Shown here in pieces: positions 9,261 to 16,854 of a stretch of DNA of 64,000 nucleotides (its first letter is position 1; the number at the start of each line of letters is the position of its first letter). Where the stretch lies: contig JBGUXP010000008.1 in NCBI GenBank assembly GCA_045222295.1, positions 94,975 through 158,974 on the forward strand, in the 5' to 3' direction. Source of the stretch: Colimorpha sp045222295. GTDB taxonomy: Bacteria > Bacteroidota > Bacteroidia > Bacteroidales > P3. The notes under the pieces were generated by a model that made no database searches, was not told where the DNA came from, and worked only from the letters and a program-made list of their open reading frames with translations. The translations under genes were made by a program, and so were the position numbers.

Positions 9261-9847
9261 AGAAATCCTTTGGTACCCACAAGGTCCTCGACGGTGTCAG
9301 CTTTACCGCAGACTGTGGTGAGGTGGTAGGCATCCTGGGAGCCAATGGTGCAGGAAAGACCACCTTGCTGCGCATCATCAACCGCATCTTCGATGCCGAT
9401 GGTGGAAAGGTGTTTTTTGACGGCCGTCCGATGACGCGCGACGACCTTGCTTTTGTGGGTTATTTGCCCGAAGAGCGAGGCCTTTACCGTCGTATGCGTG
9501 TCGGAGAACAGGTGCTCTATCTGGCGCGACTCAAAGGGATGTCGAAGGCTTCAGCTGAAGCGTCGGCGCACGAGTGGTTTCAGCGGCTGGGTGCCGAGGA
9601 GTGGTGGAGGCGTCCGGCAGCGAAGCTTAGCAAGGGTATGCAGCAGAAGGTACAATTCATAGCCTCTGTGGTCCATAGCCCGCGGCTGCTCATCCTCGAC
9701 GAGCCATTCTCAGGATTCGACAGCGACAATGCCGTCATGCTCCGGAGGGAGATAGAACGTCTGCGCGATGCCGGTACCGCCATCCTGCTTTCCACGCATA
9801 ACCTACAGGCCGCTGCAGATCTCTGCACAAAAACGATACAGCTATGA
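9236..9847 (+). CDS. ABC transporter ATP-binding protein (ABC-2 / NatA type)
   Basis: 203 residues. Walker A GANGAGKT, signature LSKGMQQKV, Walker B LLILDEPFSGFD and switch histidine STHN are all present, so it is a competent ATPase. It is about 100 residues shorter than typical NatA proteins, ending soon after the switch His, without the usual C-terminal domain. It pairs with the permease encoded next (ATGA overlap) to form an exporter of unknown substrate. Confidence 0.9.
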   Translation: MLLQVEKIEKSFGTHKVLDGVSFTADCGEVVGILGANGAGKTTLLRIINRIFDADGGKVFFDGRPMTRDDLAFVGYLPEERGLYRRMRVGEQVLYLARLKGMSKASAEASAHEWFQRLGAEEWWRRPAAKLSKGMQQKVQFIASVVHSPRLLILDEPFSGFDSDNAVMLRREIERLRDAGTAILLSTHNLQAAADLCTKTIQL

Positions 9848-11115
9848 AGAAGATACTGCTTGTCCTTGGTCGTGAATGTCTCCTGCGGTTGCGTCGCCCG
9901 AGTTTCTGGGTGCTCACGTTGCTGGTTCCTCTGCTGCTGGCGGCCCTTTATGCGTTGCCGGTGGTCGCCGCCAATCGCAGTACCGAGCAGGCACAGGTGC
10001 TGGTGGTTGACGAGACGGGCCTCTTCGTGCATTCTCTGCAACCCAGCGACGAGGTGTCCTTCCGCTCCATGCCTAGCCTGGAATTTGCGCGCCGGGAGAT
10101 GGAGGCTGACGACGATATCTCCGCCATTCTGCTCATACCTATGCGTGAGACTACCATCCCGCGCGACGCGTTCCTCTATCATCGCAGTTCCACGCCTCCA
10201 TTTGTTTTACAACAATATATCGGAGGTCAGTTGCAGATGATTCTTCGCAACGCCATCTTGCAGGATGTCTACCAACTTGATCCCAGGGTCTATCAATCTG
10301 TTTCCTCTACCGACATAAAACTCCATACGCAGGATGCTGCCACAGGACGCGAAAGTTTTGCCCGAGTGAAAGGGGTGGTCGCCACTGTGCTGGCAGTCCT
10401 TATGGTGTTGGCGCTGATTATCTTTGGTGTGCAGGTGATGCGCAGTGTGCAGGAGGAGAAGGCTACGCGTGTGGCCGAGGTGGTGGCATCGTCTATCCAC
10501 CCCGTGCAGCTTATGGTCGGCAAGGTGGGGGGAGTAGCGCTGACGGCTGTGATGCAGCTGGTGCTGTGGGTGATGCTTACCGCCACCGCCATTGGCGGTA
10601 TCCAAGCCTCCAATCCCGACCTTTTCGCCCAGGCTCGTGAGCAGCAGTCGGCCCGTACTTTGGCCACCAAAGGTGCTGAAGCTACAGCCCAATACAATAC
10701 CTCGGTGCAGCTTGTCGACGAGACGGTGCAGGGTCTCACCGCCATCAATCTGCCGCTGGTGGCGACAGTGTTTCTTGTTTTCTTCCTCCTGGGATATTTG
10801 CTCTTTGGTGCCCTCCTCGCCGCTCTTGCGTCGCGCCTCGACAGTGATGCCGACGCCCTCCAGTGGGTGCTCCTGTTGCTCTCGCCGCTACTGCTGGTGC
10901 TGATGTTCATCCCCCTGATACTGCAGACCCCCGATGGTGCATTGGCTCATTGGCTCAGTGTTATCCCCTTCACGGCACCCGCCGTCGTGGTGCTGCGCCT
11001 GCCTTTTGGCATTGCCACCTGGCAGGTAATCCTGGCGGCCATATTGCTCATCCTGCTCTTCCTCGGTGCCGCCCTGCTGGCAGCCCGCAGCTATAAGCGT
11101 TATATACATTTTTAG
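9844..11115 (+). CDS. ABC-2 type permease (NatB/YhaP-like)
   Basis: 423 residues. One membrane helix at the start (about residues 20-42), a large extracytoplasmic domain to about residue 175, then a block of at least five helices (around 180-200, 225-250, 300-325, 340-360 and 380-405). The motif EEKATRVAEVVASSI after helix two is the conserved coupling region of NatB-like sodium or drug exporters. Forms one transcriptional unit with the ATPase. Substrate unknown. Confidence 0.85.
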   Translation: MKKILLVLGRECLLRLRRPSFWVLTLLVPLLLAALYALPVVAANRSTEQAQVLVVDETGLFVHSLQPSDEVSFRSMPSLEFARREMEADDDISAILLIPMRETTIPRDAFLYHRSSTPPFVLQQYIGGQLQMILRNAILQDVYQLDPRVYQSVSSTDIKLHTQDAATGRESFARVKGVVATVLAVLMVLALIIFGVQVMRSVQEEKATRVAEVVASSIHPVQLMVGKVGGVALTAVMQLVLWVMLTATAIGGIQASNPDLFAQAREQQSARTLATKGAEATAQYNTSVQLVDETVQGLTAINLPLVATVFLVFFLLGYLLFGALLAALASRLDSDADALQWVLLLLSPLLLVLMFIPLILQTPDGALAHWLSVIPFTAPAVVVLRLPFGIATWQVILAAILLILLFLGAALLAARSYKRYIHF

Positions 11116-11211
11116 AAACCAGCATCTTTCGTTTTTTTCATGAGATGAGGTGAGATTTTTTTTTGCCTCCTTGTCAGATTTTGCATCAAAAAGGTGTATT
11201 ATATTTATAGA

Positions 11212-12501
11212 ATGAAAGCGAAAAAACATATCTTCGTGCTGGCGCTACTGTTTCCGATGGCTACCTTGTGGTCGCAGGAAGTGATAGCCCTTCACGGTCG
11301 TGTGACCTCAAAGGGTAGGGGAGTGCCCTATGCCACGCTTCAGTTGCAAGGCACCTCCGTCGGCGTCTCCTGCAACGATGCGGGTGACTATGAATTCAAG
11401 ATTCGTCTGGGGCACGAACACGACACCGTGGTTGTCCACTCGGTAGGTTTCATCAAGTATAAAACCACTGTCGCACGGTTGCAGGGAAACGGGAATATAC
11501 GGCTCAAGGCTCAGGTGGTGGAACTGCAGACTGTTGAGGTGACCAGTTACAGCTCTCCACGCCACCTACTCCTCGCTGCGGTGGAACACATCGGCCGCAA
11601 CTACCACCAGCAGACCTCTTGGTCTACCTTCTTTTATCGCGACTGGCGTGCTGTCGACGGCGAGCTCTACCTTTTCGACGAGGCGGTGATGAACATCCGC
11701 CGCTGCTCCTATTCGCAATATGTCGACAAGCGGGGCTATCGCCTCAGTCCTACCCACCGTGAGATGGAGAGTAATTACAAGGACCTCCTCCGCCACCGCC
11801 TTGTGGTCTGCGATCGCGAATGCCTTGGACGGAAAATCGAAAGGGAAGATGGGGTAGGACAGATGCTTGAATATGCCGACAATGAGTTTTTTTATGATCC
11901 TGTCTCCACCCCTCAGGCCAGCTACTCCCTTGCCAAGCGCATGCTCAAGGAACATGTTTTCGAGCCCCTGAAGGAGTTTACTGCTGATGGCGAGGACTAC
12001 TATCTGATTTCCTCGGTTGGCCCCAACCGTCGTCATGGCGCCAAGGTGCGCTACACCTATACTATCCGCAAGGATGACCTGGCTATCGTGAGACTCGCGT
12101 CGACGCAGATATCCTATAGTCGCCGGGTGCCCGACGACCTTCTGCTCAACAGCTATTTTAATCGCATGAACTATGACATCGACTCTTCGTCGTGGGTTTA
12201 TGACGTGCGCGATGGACACTACACCCTGACTCATTACTACAATTTCACCTCCTACATCCTCAGCTCCAACCATAGTGGCCATGAGAATGAGCGACAGCAG
12301 TGGCAGCGCTGCACCGACTGGACGCTCACCGACTTCTCTCTTAGAACTCCGGAGGTGTGTGGCAACTTGTTGGAGGTGAAGTTGCAGACGCTCCCCGGTG
12401 CTTTCGGAAGCAGTGACTATAGTTCCGACTTCTGGGGGCACTACAACACCATCCCTATTGACTCGCTCCCTTTGCGTCTTCTCAAAGAAAAAATCCATTG
12501 A
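11212..12501 (+). CDS. Exported protein with carboxypeptidase regulatory-like N-terminal domain
   Basis: 429 residues with signal peptide (residues 1-21, ending LWSQ). Residues about 24-110 form a carboxypeptidase-D regulatory-like beta sandwich (LHGRVTSKGRGVPYATLQLQGTSVGVSCNDAGDYEFKI), common in SusC-type receptors and Bacteroidota surface proteins. The rest, without recognised family, is rich in Tyr, Arg and Asp and beta-strand like. ATG 11212 is preferred over the ATG at 11194 because it directly begins the signal peptide. Followed three bases later by another protein with the same type of N-terminal domain. Confidence 0.65.
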   Translation: MKAKKHIFVLALLFPMATLWSQEVIALHGRVTSKGRGVPYATLQLQGTSVGVSCNDAGDYEFKIRLGHEHDTVVVHSVGFIKYKTTVARLQGNGNIRLKAQVVELQTVEVTSYSSPRHLLLAAVEHIGRNYHQQTSWSTFFYRDWRAVDGELYLFDEAVMNIRRCSYSQYVDKRGYRLSPTHREMESNYKDLLRHRLVVCDRECLGRKIEREDGVGQMLEYADNEFFYDPVSTPQASYSLAKRMLKEHVFEPLKEFTADGEDYYLISSVGPNRRHGAKVRYTYTIRKDDLAIVRLASTQISYSRRVPDDLLLNSYFNRMNYDIDSSSWVYDVRDGHYTLTHYYNFTSYILSSNHSGHENERQQWQRCTDWTLTDFSLRTPEVCGNLLEVKLQTLPGAFGSSDYSSDFWGHYNTIPIDSLPLRLLKEKIH

Positions 12502-12504
12502 ACT

Positions 12505-13167
12505 ATGAAAAAGATATTGTTGCCGGCAGGATGCCGGCGGTCCATGATTATCGGTATCTTCATCTCTTGTAGCCTCTTTGCTTTCGCACAGCAGCCCAAT
12601 GCCGAGACCGACAGCGTTTGGGTGGAAGGACGTGTTATCGAGGCCGCCACAGGCCAACCGCAGACAAGCTGTGAAGTGCAGTTCTTGCAGGAGGGTGAGG
12701 CTAAGGCTGTAGCCTTCTGTGACAAGGAGGGTTACTATTCCATCGGCTGGATGCCAGTGGGACTTTACACGCTGTCGGTTCTCTCAGGTGGTGCGTCACT
12801 CTACTATGCTGAATTCCAGTTGTCAGAGAGCGCTATGATTAACATTGCGCTCATGCCTGACACCGTCAACCTCCATGCCCTGCGTCCCACCGAGGTTAAT
12901 GCCTCGCGTCACAAACTGGGTGAGAAGCTTATCACTTCGCCCGACGACCCACGTCTTTGGAACTTCAACGGTATCTGGGAACTCATGTGCGCCGGTTCCG
13001 CCAGTGCCGACCTCTCAGGGGGGCCAGACCACCCCAAGGGGGACGGAATGGGGATGATGCTCCTAACCCCTCCCATCTGGATTCTATGCAATGAGCCGTG
13101 GGACCCCACTCCGAAGAAAAAAGAAACGAAAAAAGACTCTTCCGAGGAGAGCAAGAAGGATTTGTAG
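12505..13167 (+). CDS. Exported carboxypeptidase regulatory-like protein with repeat in its signal peptide
   Basis: 220 residues, or 207 if translation starts at ATG 12544. Residues about 35-110 form a regulatory-like domain (VEGRVIEAATGQPQTSCEVQF). The C-terminus is charged (KKKETKKDSSEESKKDL) with no known domain. Oddity: after MKKIL come residues LPAGCRRSM, encoded by the 24-base repeat 12521-12544 also found in aroE; removing it leaves MKKIL-IIGIFISCSLFAFAQ, a normal signal peptide. The last bases of the repeat also create an ATG that could now act as start. The gene ends two bases from the convergent neighbour. Confidence 0.65.
   Translation: MKKILLPAGCRRSMIIGIFISCSLFAFAQQPNAETDSVWVEGRVIEAATGQPQTSCEVQFLQEGEAKAVAFCDKEGYYSIGWMPVGLYTLSVLSGGASLYYAEFQLSESAMINIALMPDTVNLHALRPTEVNASRHKLGEKLITSPDDPRLWNFNGIWELMCAGSASADLSGGPDHPKGDGMGMMLLTPPIWILCNEPWDPTPKKKETKKDSSEESKKDL
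12521..12544. repeat. 24-base GC-rich palindromic repeat, second copy
   Basis: Identical to 5342-5365. Lies within the signal-peptide codons of the gene at 12505. A looser relative (GCCGGCAGGGGTGTCGGC) occurs at 31499-31516 in the leader of the EF-G-like gene. Confidence 0.85.
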
Positions 13168-13169
13168 GG

Positions 13170-13961
13170 TCACTTGTGGGTGACAGTAGAAACATCGGAA
13201 GTGGGGCAGTTGACCACCAGGGGACGGCCGATATAGATGAGGTGGCTGGCGTTGCGGACGGGTACCACCATGCGCTCGGTGCACCAGAAGACGGCGTTGC
13301 TGGCACCGTCGAGAGAGCCCTCGATGCGGCGGGCCTCGAACTTCTCGGCATCAAGACTCGAGGCTTCTATCATTTTGACCTCCATCTTAAAGAAGGCACG
13401 GCCACGGATTTCCATCGTCGAAGCGGCGGAGAGGTTGAGGAAGAGGTTCTCGACCGACAGGTGGCCGCGATAGTCAGAGGCTCCGGCCTGCTCGATGTGA
13501 ACCACTTTGGCCACGATGTCGCCACGAAATTTGGCCGCACCGGTGAGGTAAATGGCCATTTCTTCGCATTCCAGTTTGCCAGTCGTTAAGGTGGCTGCAC
13601 TAGAAAGTTCGATATCAATGAGTTTTTTGTTGAGTGGTAACACAATAGTGGGACGCTTTTTGAACTTGACCTTGCCACGGACGGCGATGCGGAGCACTCC
13701 CTTGTCGAGCTCTACAACCACCTGTTTCTGAAAGCGCTCGGGTATGGTGACTATGGCTTCCTTGACATTGTCGCTGAACGACACATCGAAGGCTGAACTG
13801 ACAATGAGTTTGTGATATTCGCCTTTGATGGGGTAGGCGACTGCGTCGCCTTTAGGACCTTTGGCGGAAACCTCAAGAGAGGAGAAGGGAGCAAGGAGGA
13901 GGGTGATTAATAGAAAATAAGGAGAAAAGGAGGTAAGGAGGTAAGACAAATGTTTTTTCAT
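13170..13961 (-). CDS. GIN-domain (DUF2807) exported protein
   Basis: 263 residues. A signal peptide of about 34 residues precedes a beta-helical 'head GIN' domain: short repeated strands with DVSFSD, LSSAATL, LTGAAKFRG, QAGASDYRG and LSAASTMEIRG, each turn carrying small residues. This family is periplasmic or surface located in Bacteroidota with unknown biochemical role. Length is normal. First gene read leftward in a cluster with the DUF4159 and rsmE genes, but separated from them by 16 bases. Confidence 0.8.
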   Translation of the reverse strand: MKKHLSYLLTSFSPYFLLITLLLAPFSSLEVSAKGPKGDAVAYPIKGEYHKLIVSSAFDVSFSDNVKEAIVTIPERFQKQVVVELDKGVLRIAVRGKVKFKKRPTIVLPLNKKLIDIELSSAATLTTGKLECEEMAIYLTGAAKFRGDIVAKVVHIEQAGASDYRGHLSVENLFLNLSAASTMEIRGRAFFKMEVKMIEASSLDAEKFEARRIEGSLDGASNAVFWCTERMVVPVRNASHLIYIGRPLVVNCPTSDVSTVTHK

Positions 13962-13977
13962 AATTTTTTTTTAGATT

Positions 13978-14631
13978 TTAGTTCATAAACACGTACCGCA
14001 CGATGTTGCTGCCCATACGGAGGGCCTTTTGACGGGTGGCTTGCGAGTCGTTGTGCACGTCGGGGTCTTCCCAGCCATCGCCGAGGTCGCACTCCCAAGT
14101 AAAGAAGCACACCAGCCGTCCCTCCCAGATGAGTCCGTAGCCTTTGGGGGGCTTGTTGTCGTGCTCATGGATTTTGGGCAAGCCATTGGGGAACTGGTAT
14201 TTTTGGTGGTAGATGGGGTGCGAGAAGGGCAGCTCCACCCACTCCAACTCAGGGAAGACTTTTTTCATCTGCGGCATCACGAAGTCCTTCAGGCCATAGT
14301 TGTCGTCGATATGAAGGAACCCGCCGCCGATGAGGTAGGTGCGGAGGTTCTGTGCCTCGCGGTCGCTGAAGACCACATTGCCGTGACCTGTCATGTGGAG
14401 GAAAGGATAGTTGAAGATTTCGGCACTGCCCACATCTACAGTGGCATACTGCGGCTTGAGGCCCATCTGCTGGTCCTGGTTGCAGAAGGCGATGAGGTTG
14501 GTGAGCGACGTGGGGTTGGCGTACCAGTCGCCGCCACCGCTGTATTTCAGCAGCGCCAGCTGGGGCTGAGCGGAGAGCTGACCGGCCAGTCCGAGTAATC
14601 CAAATAATCCGAGTATTCTGAAAAGTTTCAT
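13978..14631 (-). CDS. DUF4159 domain exported protein
   Basis: 217 residues with signal peptide. The DUF4159 core is visible from LALLKYSGGGDWYANPTSL through FLHMTGHGNVVFSDREAQNLRTYL and GGGFLHIDDNYGLKDF to RMGSNIVRYVF. The fold resembles a glutamine-amidotransferase-like flavodoxin fold; the biochemical role is unknown, though relatives cluster with BatA/MoxR genes like the one at 7236. The signal peptide is built on a short nucleotide repeat (bases about 14590-14622, alternating TCCGAGTA and TCCAAATAA units). Overlaps rsmE by ATGA. Confidence 0.85.
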   Translation of the reverse strand: MKLFRILGLFGLLGLAGQLSAQPQLALLKYSGGGDWYANPTSLTNLIAFCNQDQQMGLKPQYATVDVGSAEIFNYPFLHMTGHGNVVFSDREAQNLRTYLIGGGFLHIDDNYGLKDFVMPQMKKVFPELEWVELPFSHPIYHQKYQFPNGLPKIHEHDNKPPKGYGLIWEGRLVCFFTWECDLGDGWEDPDVHNDSQATRQKALRMGSNIVRYVFMN

Positions 14632-15347
14632 TTGTCGTTGATTATGTTAAAGGCGGTGACGGCATAGAGTGCTGCGGTCTCGGTGCGGAGGCGGCTGGGG
14701 CCGAGGCTTACGGGTTGGAATCCGCATTCCAGCGCCAACGCTATCTCCTCCACGGAGAAGTCGCCTTCGGGGCCGATGAGTATCACGGCATCTTGTCCAG
14801 GCTGCAGGGCGGCGGCCAGCGGAGTGCGCGGTTTGTCGGCCTCGCAGTGGGCGATGAACTTCTGAGTGGTTAGTGGTAAGTGTTTAGCATTTAGTAAGCC
14901 GCGGAGGGTGACGGCGGGGTTGATCCTGGGCAGCATGGTGTGGAGGCTCTGCTTCATGGCACTGATTGCCAGCTTCTCCAGACGGTCGGTCTTGAGGAAC
15001 GAGCGCTCGGAGTGGTCGCAGTTGAGGAGGGTGATTTCGCTGACACCTATCTCTACGGCTTTCTCAACTAGCCACTCCATACGCGATGGATTCTTGGTGG
15101 GAGCGACGGCCAGATGAATTGAAAATTGAGAATTGAAAATTGAAAAATCTTGTCTGACCACCTCTACCACGCAGGTCTTGTCGTGGGCTTCCATAATTTG
15201 GCAGCGGTAGAGGTTGCCGCAGCCGTCGGTGACGTCGAGCCCGTCGCCCTCGCGCAGTCGCAACACCTTCACTGCATGGCGGCTCTCCTCGGCATCGAGG
15301 GTACAGAATCCTGAGGGGGTAATATCTTTGCAATAAAACAGTTGCAT
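14628..15347 (-). CDS. rsmE: 16S rRNA m3U1498 methyltransferase
   Basis: 239 residues. Methylates U1498 of 16S rRNA with SAM. N-terminal PUA-like part (SRHAVKVLRLREGD), then a SPOUT domain with AVAPTKNPSRMEWLVEKAVEIGV, the SAM knot ILIGPEGDFSVEEI and LGPSRLRTETAAL. The linker between the two parts, FSIFNSQFSIH (bases 15117-15145), is encoded by an AATTGAAAATTG-type tandem repeat not expected in the family. Length otherwise normal. Confidence 0.95.
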   Translation of the reverse strand: MQLFYCKDITPSGFCTLDAEESRHAVKVLRLREGDGLDVTDGCGNLYRCQIMEAHDKTCVVEVVRQDFSIFNSQFSIHLAVAPTKNPSRMEWLVEKAVEIGVSEITLLNCDHSERSFLKTDRLEKLAISAMKQSLHTMLPRINPAVTLRGLLNAKHLPLTTQKFIAHCEADKPRTPLAAALQPGQDAVILIGPEGDFSVEEIALALECGFQPVSLGPSRLRTETAALYAVTAFNIINDK

Positions 15348-15404
15348 ATGTTTTGTGGTTAAGTAGACGGTAGTTAAGTAGTTAAGGAAATAGTATTGTA
15401 TGGG

Positions 15405-16493
15405 TTAAACAATCATACCGCTGGCTACCACCAGATGGGCGTCCTTGTCATAAATCGTGGTATACTGGCCGGCGGCGATACCCTGGATGCGGTCGTCGCT
15501 CTCAATCTCCACCAGCCCGTCGGGCAGGAACCGTAGCATTCCTGGGTGGAATTCGGGGGTGTGGCGGATTTTGAATTTTATTTTGCATTCCGGAATGTCC
15601 GAGTTTTTCGGAAAATCTGAATTTTCCGGCCAGCGACCACTCAGCAGCCGGAATCCCATCAGTGTCACCTTGTGACCGTGGGCAGCATCAGGGTCGTAGC
15701 CTTGTGAGACGTAGAGGACGTTCTCATCGATGTCCTTTCTCACCACAAACCATGGCCCGCCGCTGAGGAACAGTCCTTTGCGTTGGCCGATGGTGTGGAA
15801 CCAGTAGCCTTTGTGGGTGCCGAGAATCTTCCCAGTCTCCAGTTCCACAATCTTCCCTTCTTTTTCACCCAAATAGCGCTTGATGAAGTCGTTGTAGTTG
15901 ATCTTCCCCAAGAAACAGATGCCCTGCGAGTCCTTGCGGTCGGCACTGGGCAGGTGGGCGGCGTGTGCAATCTCGCGCACCTCGCTCTTCATTATTCCGC
16001 CAATGGGGAACATGAGTTTATGTATCTGTCTGTATTCCAATTGTGAAAGAAAATCTGTCTGGTCCTTGACGGGGTCCACGGCCGTCGCGAGGAATACGGT
16101 GCCGGCGATGTCGGCGGTACGTGCGTAGTGACCAGTGGCGATGCGGTCGTAGTTGTGGCCTCGTTTGTCCTCGAAGGCACCGAACTTGATGAGCTTGTTG
16201 CACATCACGTCGGGATTGGGTGTCAGCCCTTTGCGCACGCTCTCAATGGTGTAGCTCACCACGTTGTCCCAGTATTCCTTGTGGAGGTTCACCTCCTCGA
16301 AACGGCATCCGTATTTCTTGGCAATCCACTGGGTGATTTCGATATCCTCCTCGGCGGGGCAGTCGATATAGCCCTCCTCATCCTCCATCCCGATGCGAAT
16401 ATAGAAGATGTCGGGCGTAAATCCCTGTTCTTTCAGCAGATGGACCACCACCGAGCTGTCGACGCCTCCCGAAACCAGTGCTGCAATATTCAT
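15405..16493 (-). CDS. mnmA: tRNA-specific 2-thiouridylase
   Basis: 362 residues. Forms s2U34 in Lys, Glu and Gln tRNAs. ATP pyrophosphatase loop SGGVDSSVV at residues 8-16, catalytic cysteines in NPDVMCNK and QGICFLG, and the tRNA-binding C-terminal beta barrel. Between residues about 293 and 308 is ENSDFPKNSDIPE, a duplicated peptide encoded by two near-identical 18-base units (bases about 15586-15630), again looking like an in-frame repeat insertion. No clear promoter was found in the 361 bases upstream. Confidence 0.95.
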   Translation of the reverse strand: MNIAALVSGGVDSSVVVHLLKEQGFTPDIFYIRIGMEDEEGYIDCPAEEDIEITQWIAKKYGCRFEEVNLHKEYWDNVVSYTIESVRKGLTPNPDVMCNKLIKFGAFEDKRGHNYDRIATGHYARTADIAGTVFLATAVDPVKDQTDFLSQLEYRQIHKLMFPIGGIMKSEVREIAHAAHLPSADRKDSQGICFLGKINYNDFIKRYLGEKEGKIVELETGKILGTHKGYWFHTIGQRKGLFLSGGPWFVVRKDIDENVLYVSQGYDPDAAHGHKVTLMGFRLLSGRWPENSDFPKNSDIPECKIKFKIRHTPEFHPGMLRFLPDGLVEIESDDRIQGIAAGQYTTIYDKDAHLVVASGMIV

Positions 16494-16628
16494 CTCAGAC
16501 CCTTACTTTATTCCCCAATAACGCCATCCCTGCCGAAATATTGTATAAAAGGTTGAAAAATAGCATTCCGGTGTCCCAAAATCATGCAGAGAAAACACTT
16601 CTGGAAGAGGTGAAATCCGGTTAAAGTT

Positions 16629-16727
16629 AACTACCTATGAACCAGTTACCAAGTCCTTATCAACTCCTATCCAACTCCTACCGCGGTAGGAGTTGATAAG
16701 GTGATGGTAAGGCTTTGGCAGGTAGTT
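16629..16727. repeat. Large intergenic palindromic element, copy 2
   Basis: 39-base arms 16629-16667 and 16689-16727 are imperfect inverted repeats, with matching outer ends (AACTACCT / AGGTAGTT) and inner ends (CTTATCAACTCC / GGAGTTGATAAG). The centre is the perfect palindrome CTCCTACCGCGGTAGGAG (16675-16692). Same architecture and core as 1959-2073, but arms differ with compensating changes. Confidence 0.75.
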
Positions 16728-16809
16728 TGTCGATCTTCGGTAGCAGTCTGCCCCTTGGACGGGGCAGGTCGGAGTTGCAGGGTGGGGAGGGAAAATGTTT
16801 GAAACTTTT

Positions 16810-16841
16810 TTTGCACAGATGAAAAAAAAGTTGTACTTTTA
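16810..16841 (+). promoter_or_regulatory. recJ promoter
   Basis: TTTG at 16810-16813 and TACTTTTA at 16834-16841 (close to TAnnTTTG) with a 20-base gap, 14 bases before ATG 16855. Confidence 0.6.
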
Positions 16842-16854
16842 CACCCAGAAAAAT

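Larger units (their letters stand above)
16494..16854. other. Intergenic region between mnmA and recJ
   Basis: 361 bases between divergent genes. It holds the second copy of the large palindromic element (16629-16727), a GC-rich stretch around 16745-16790 and the recJ promoter near its end. No gene is supported. Confidence 0.6.
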
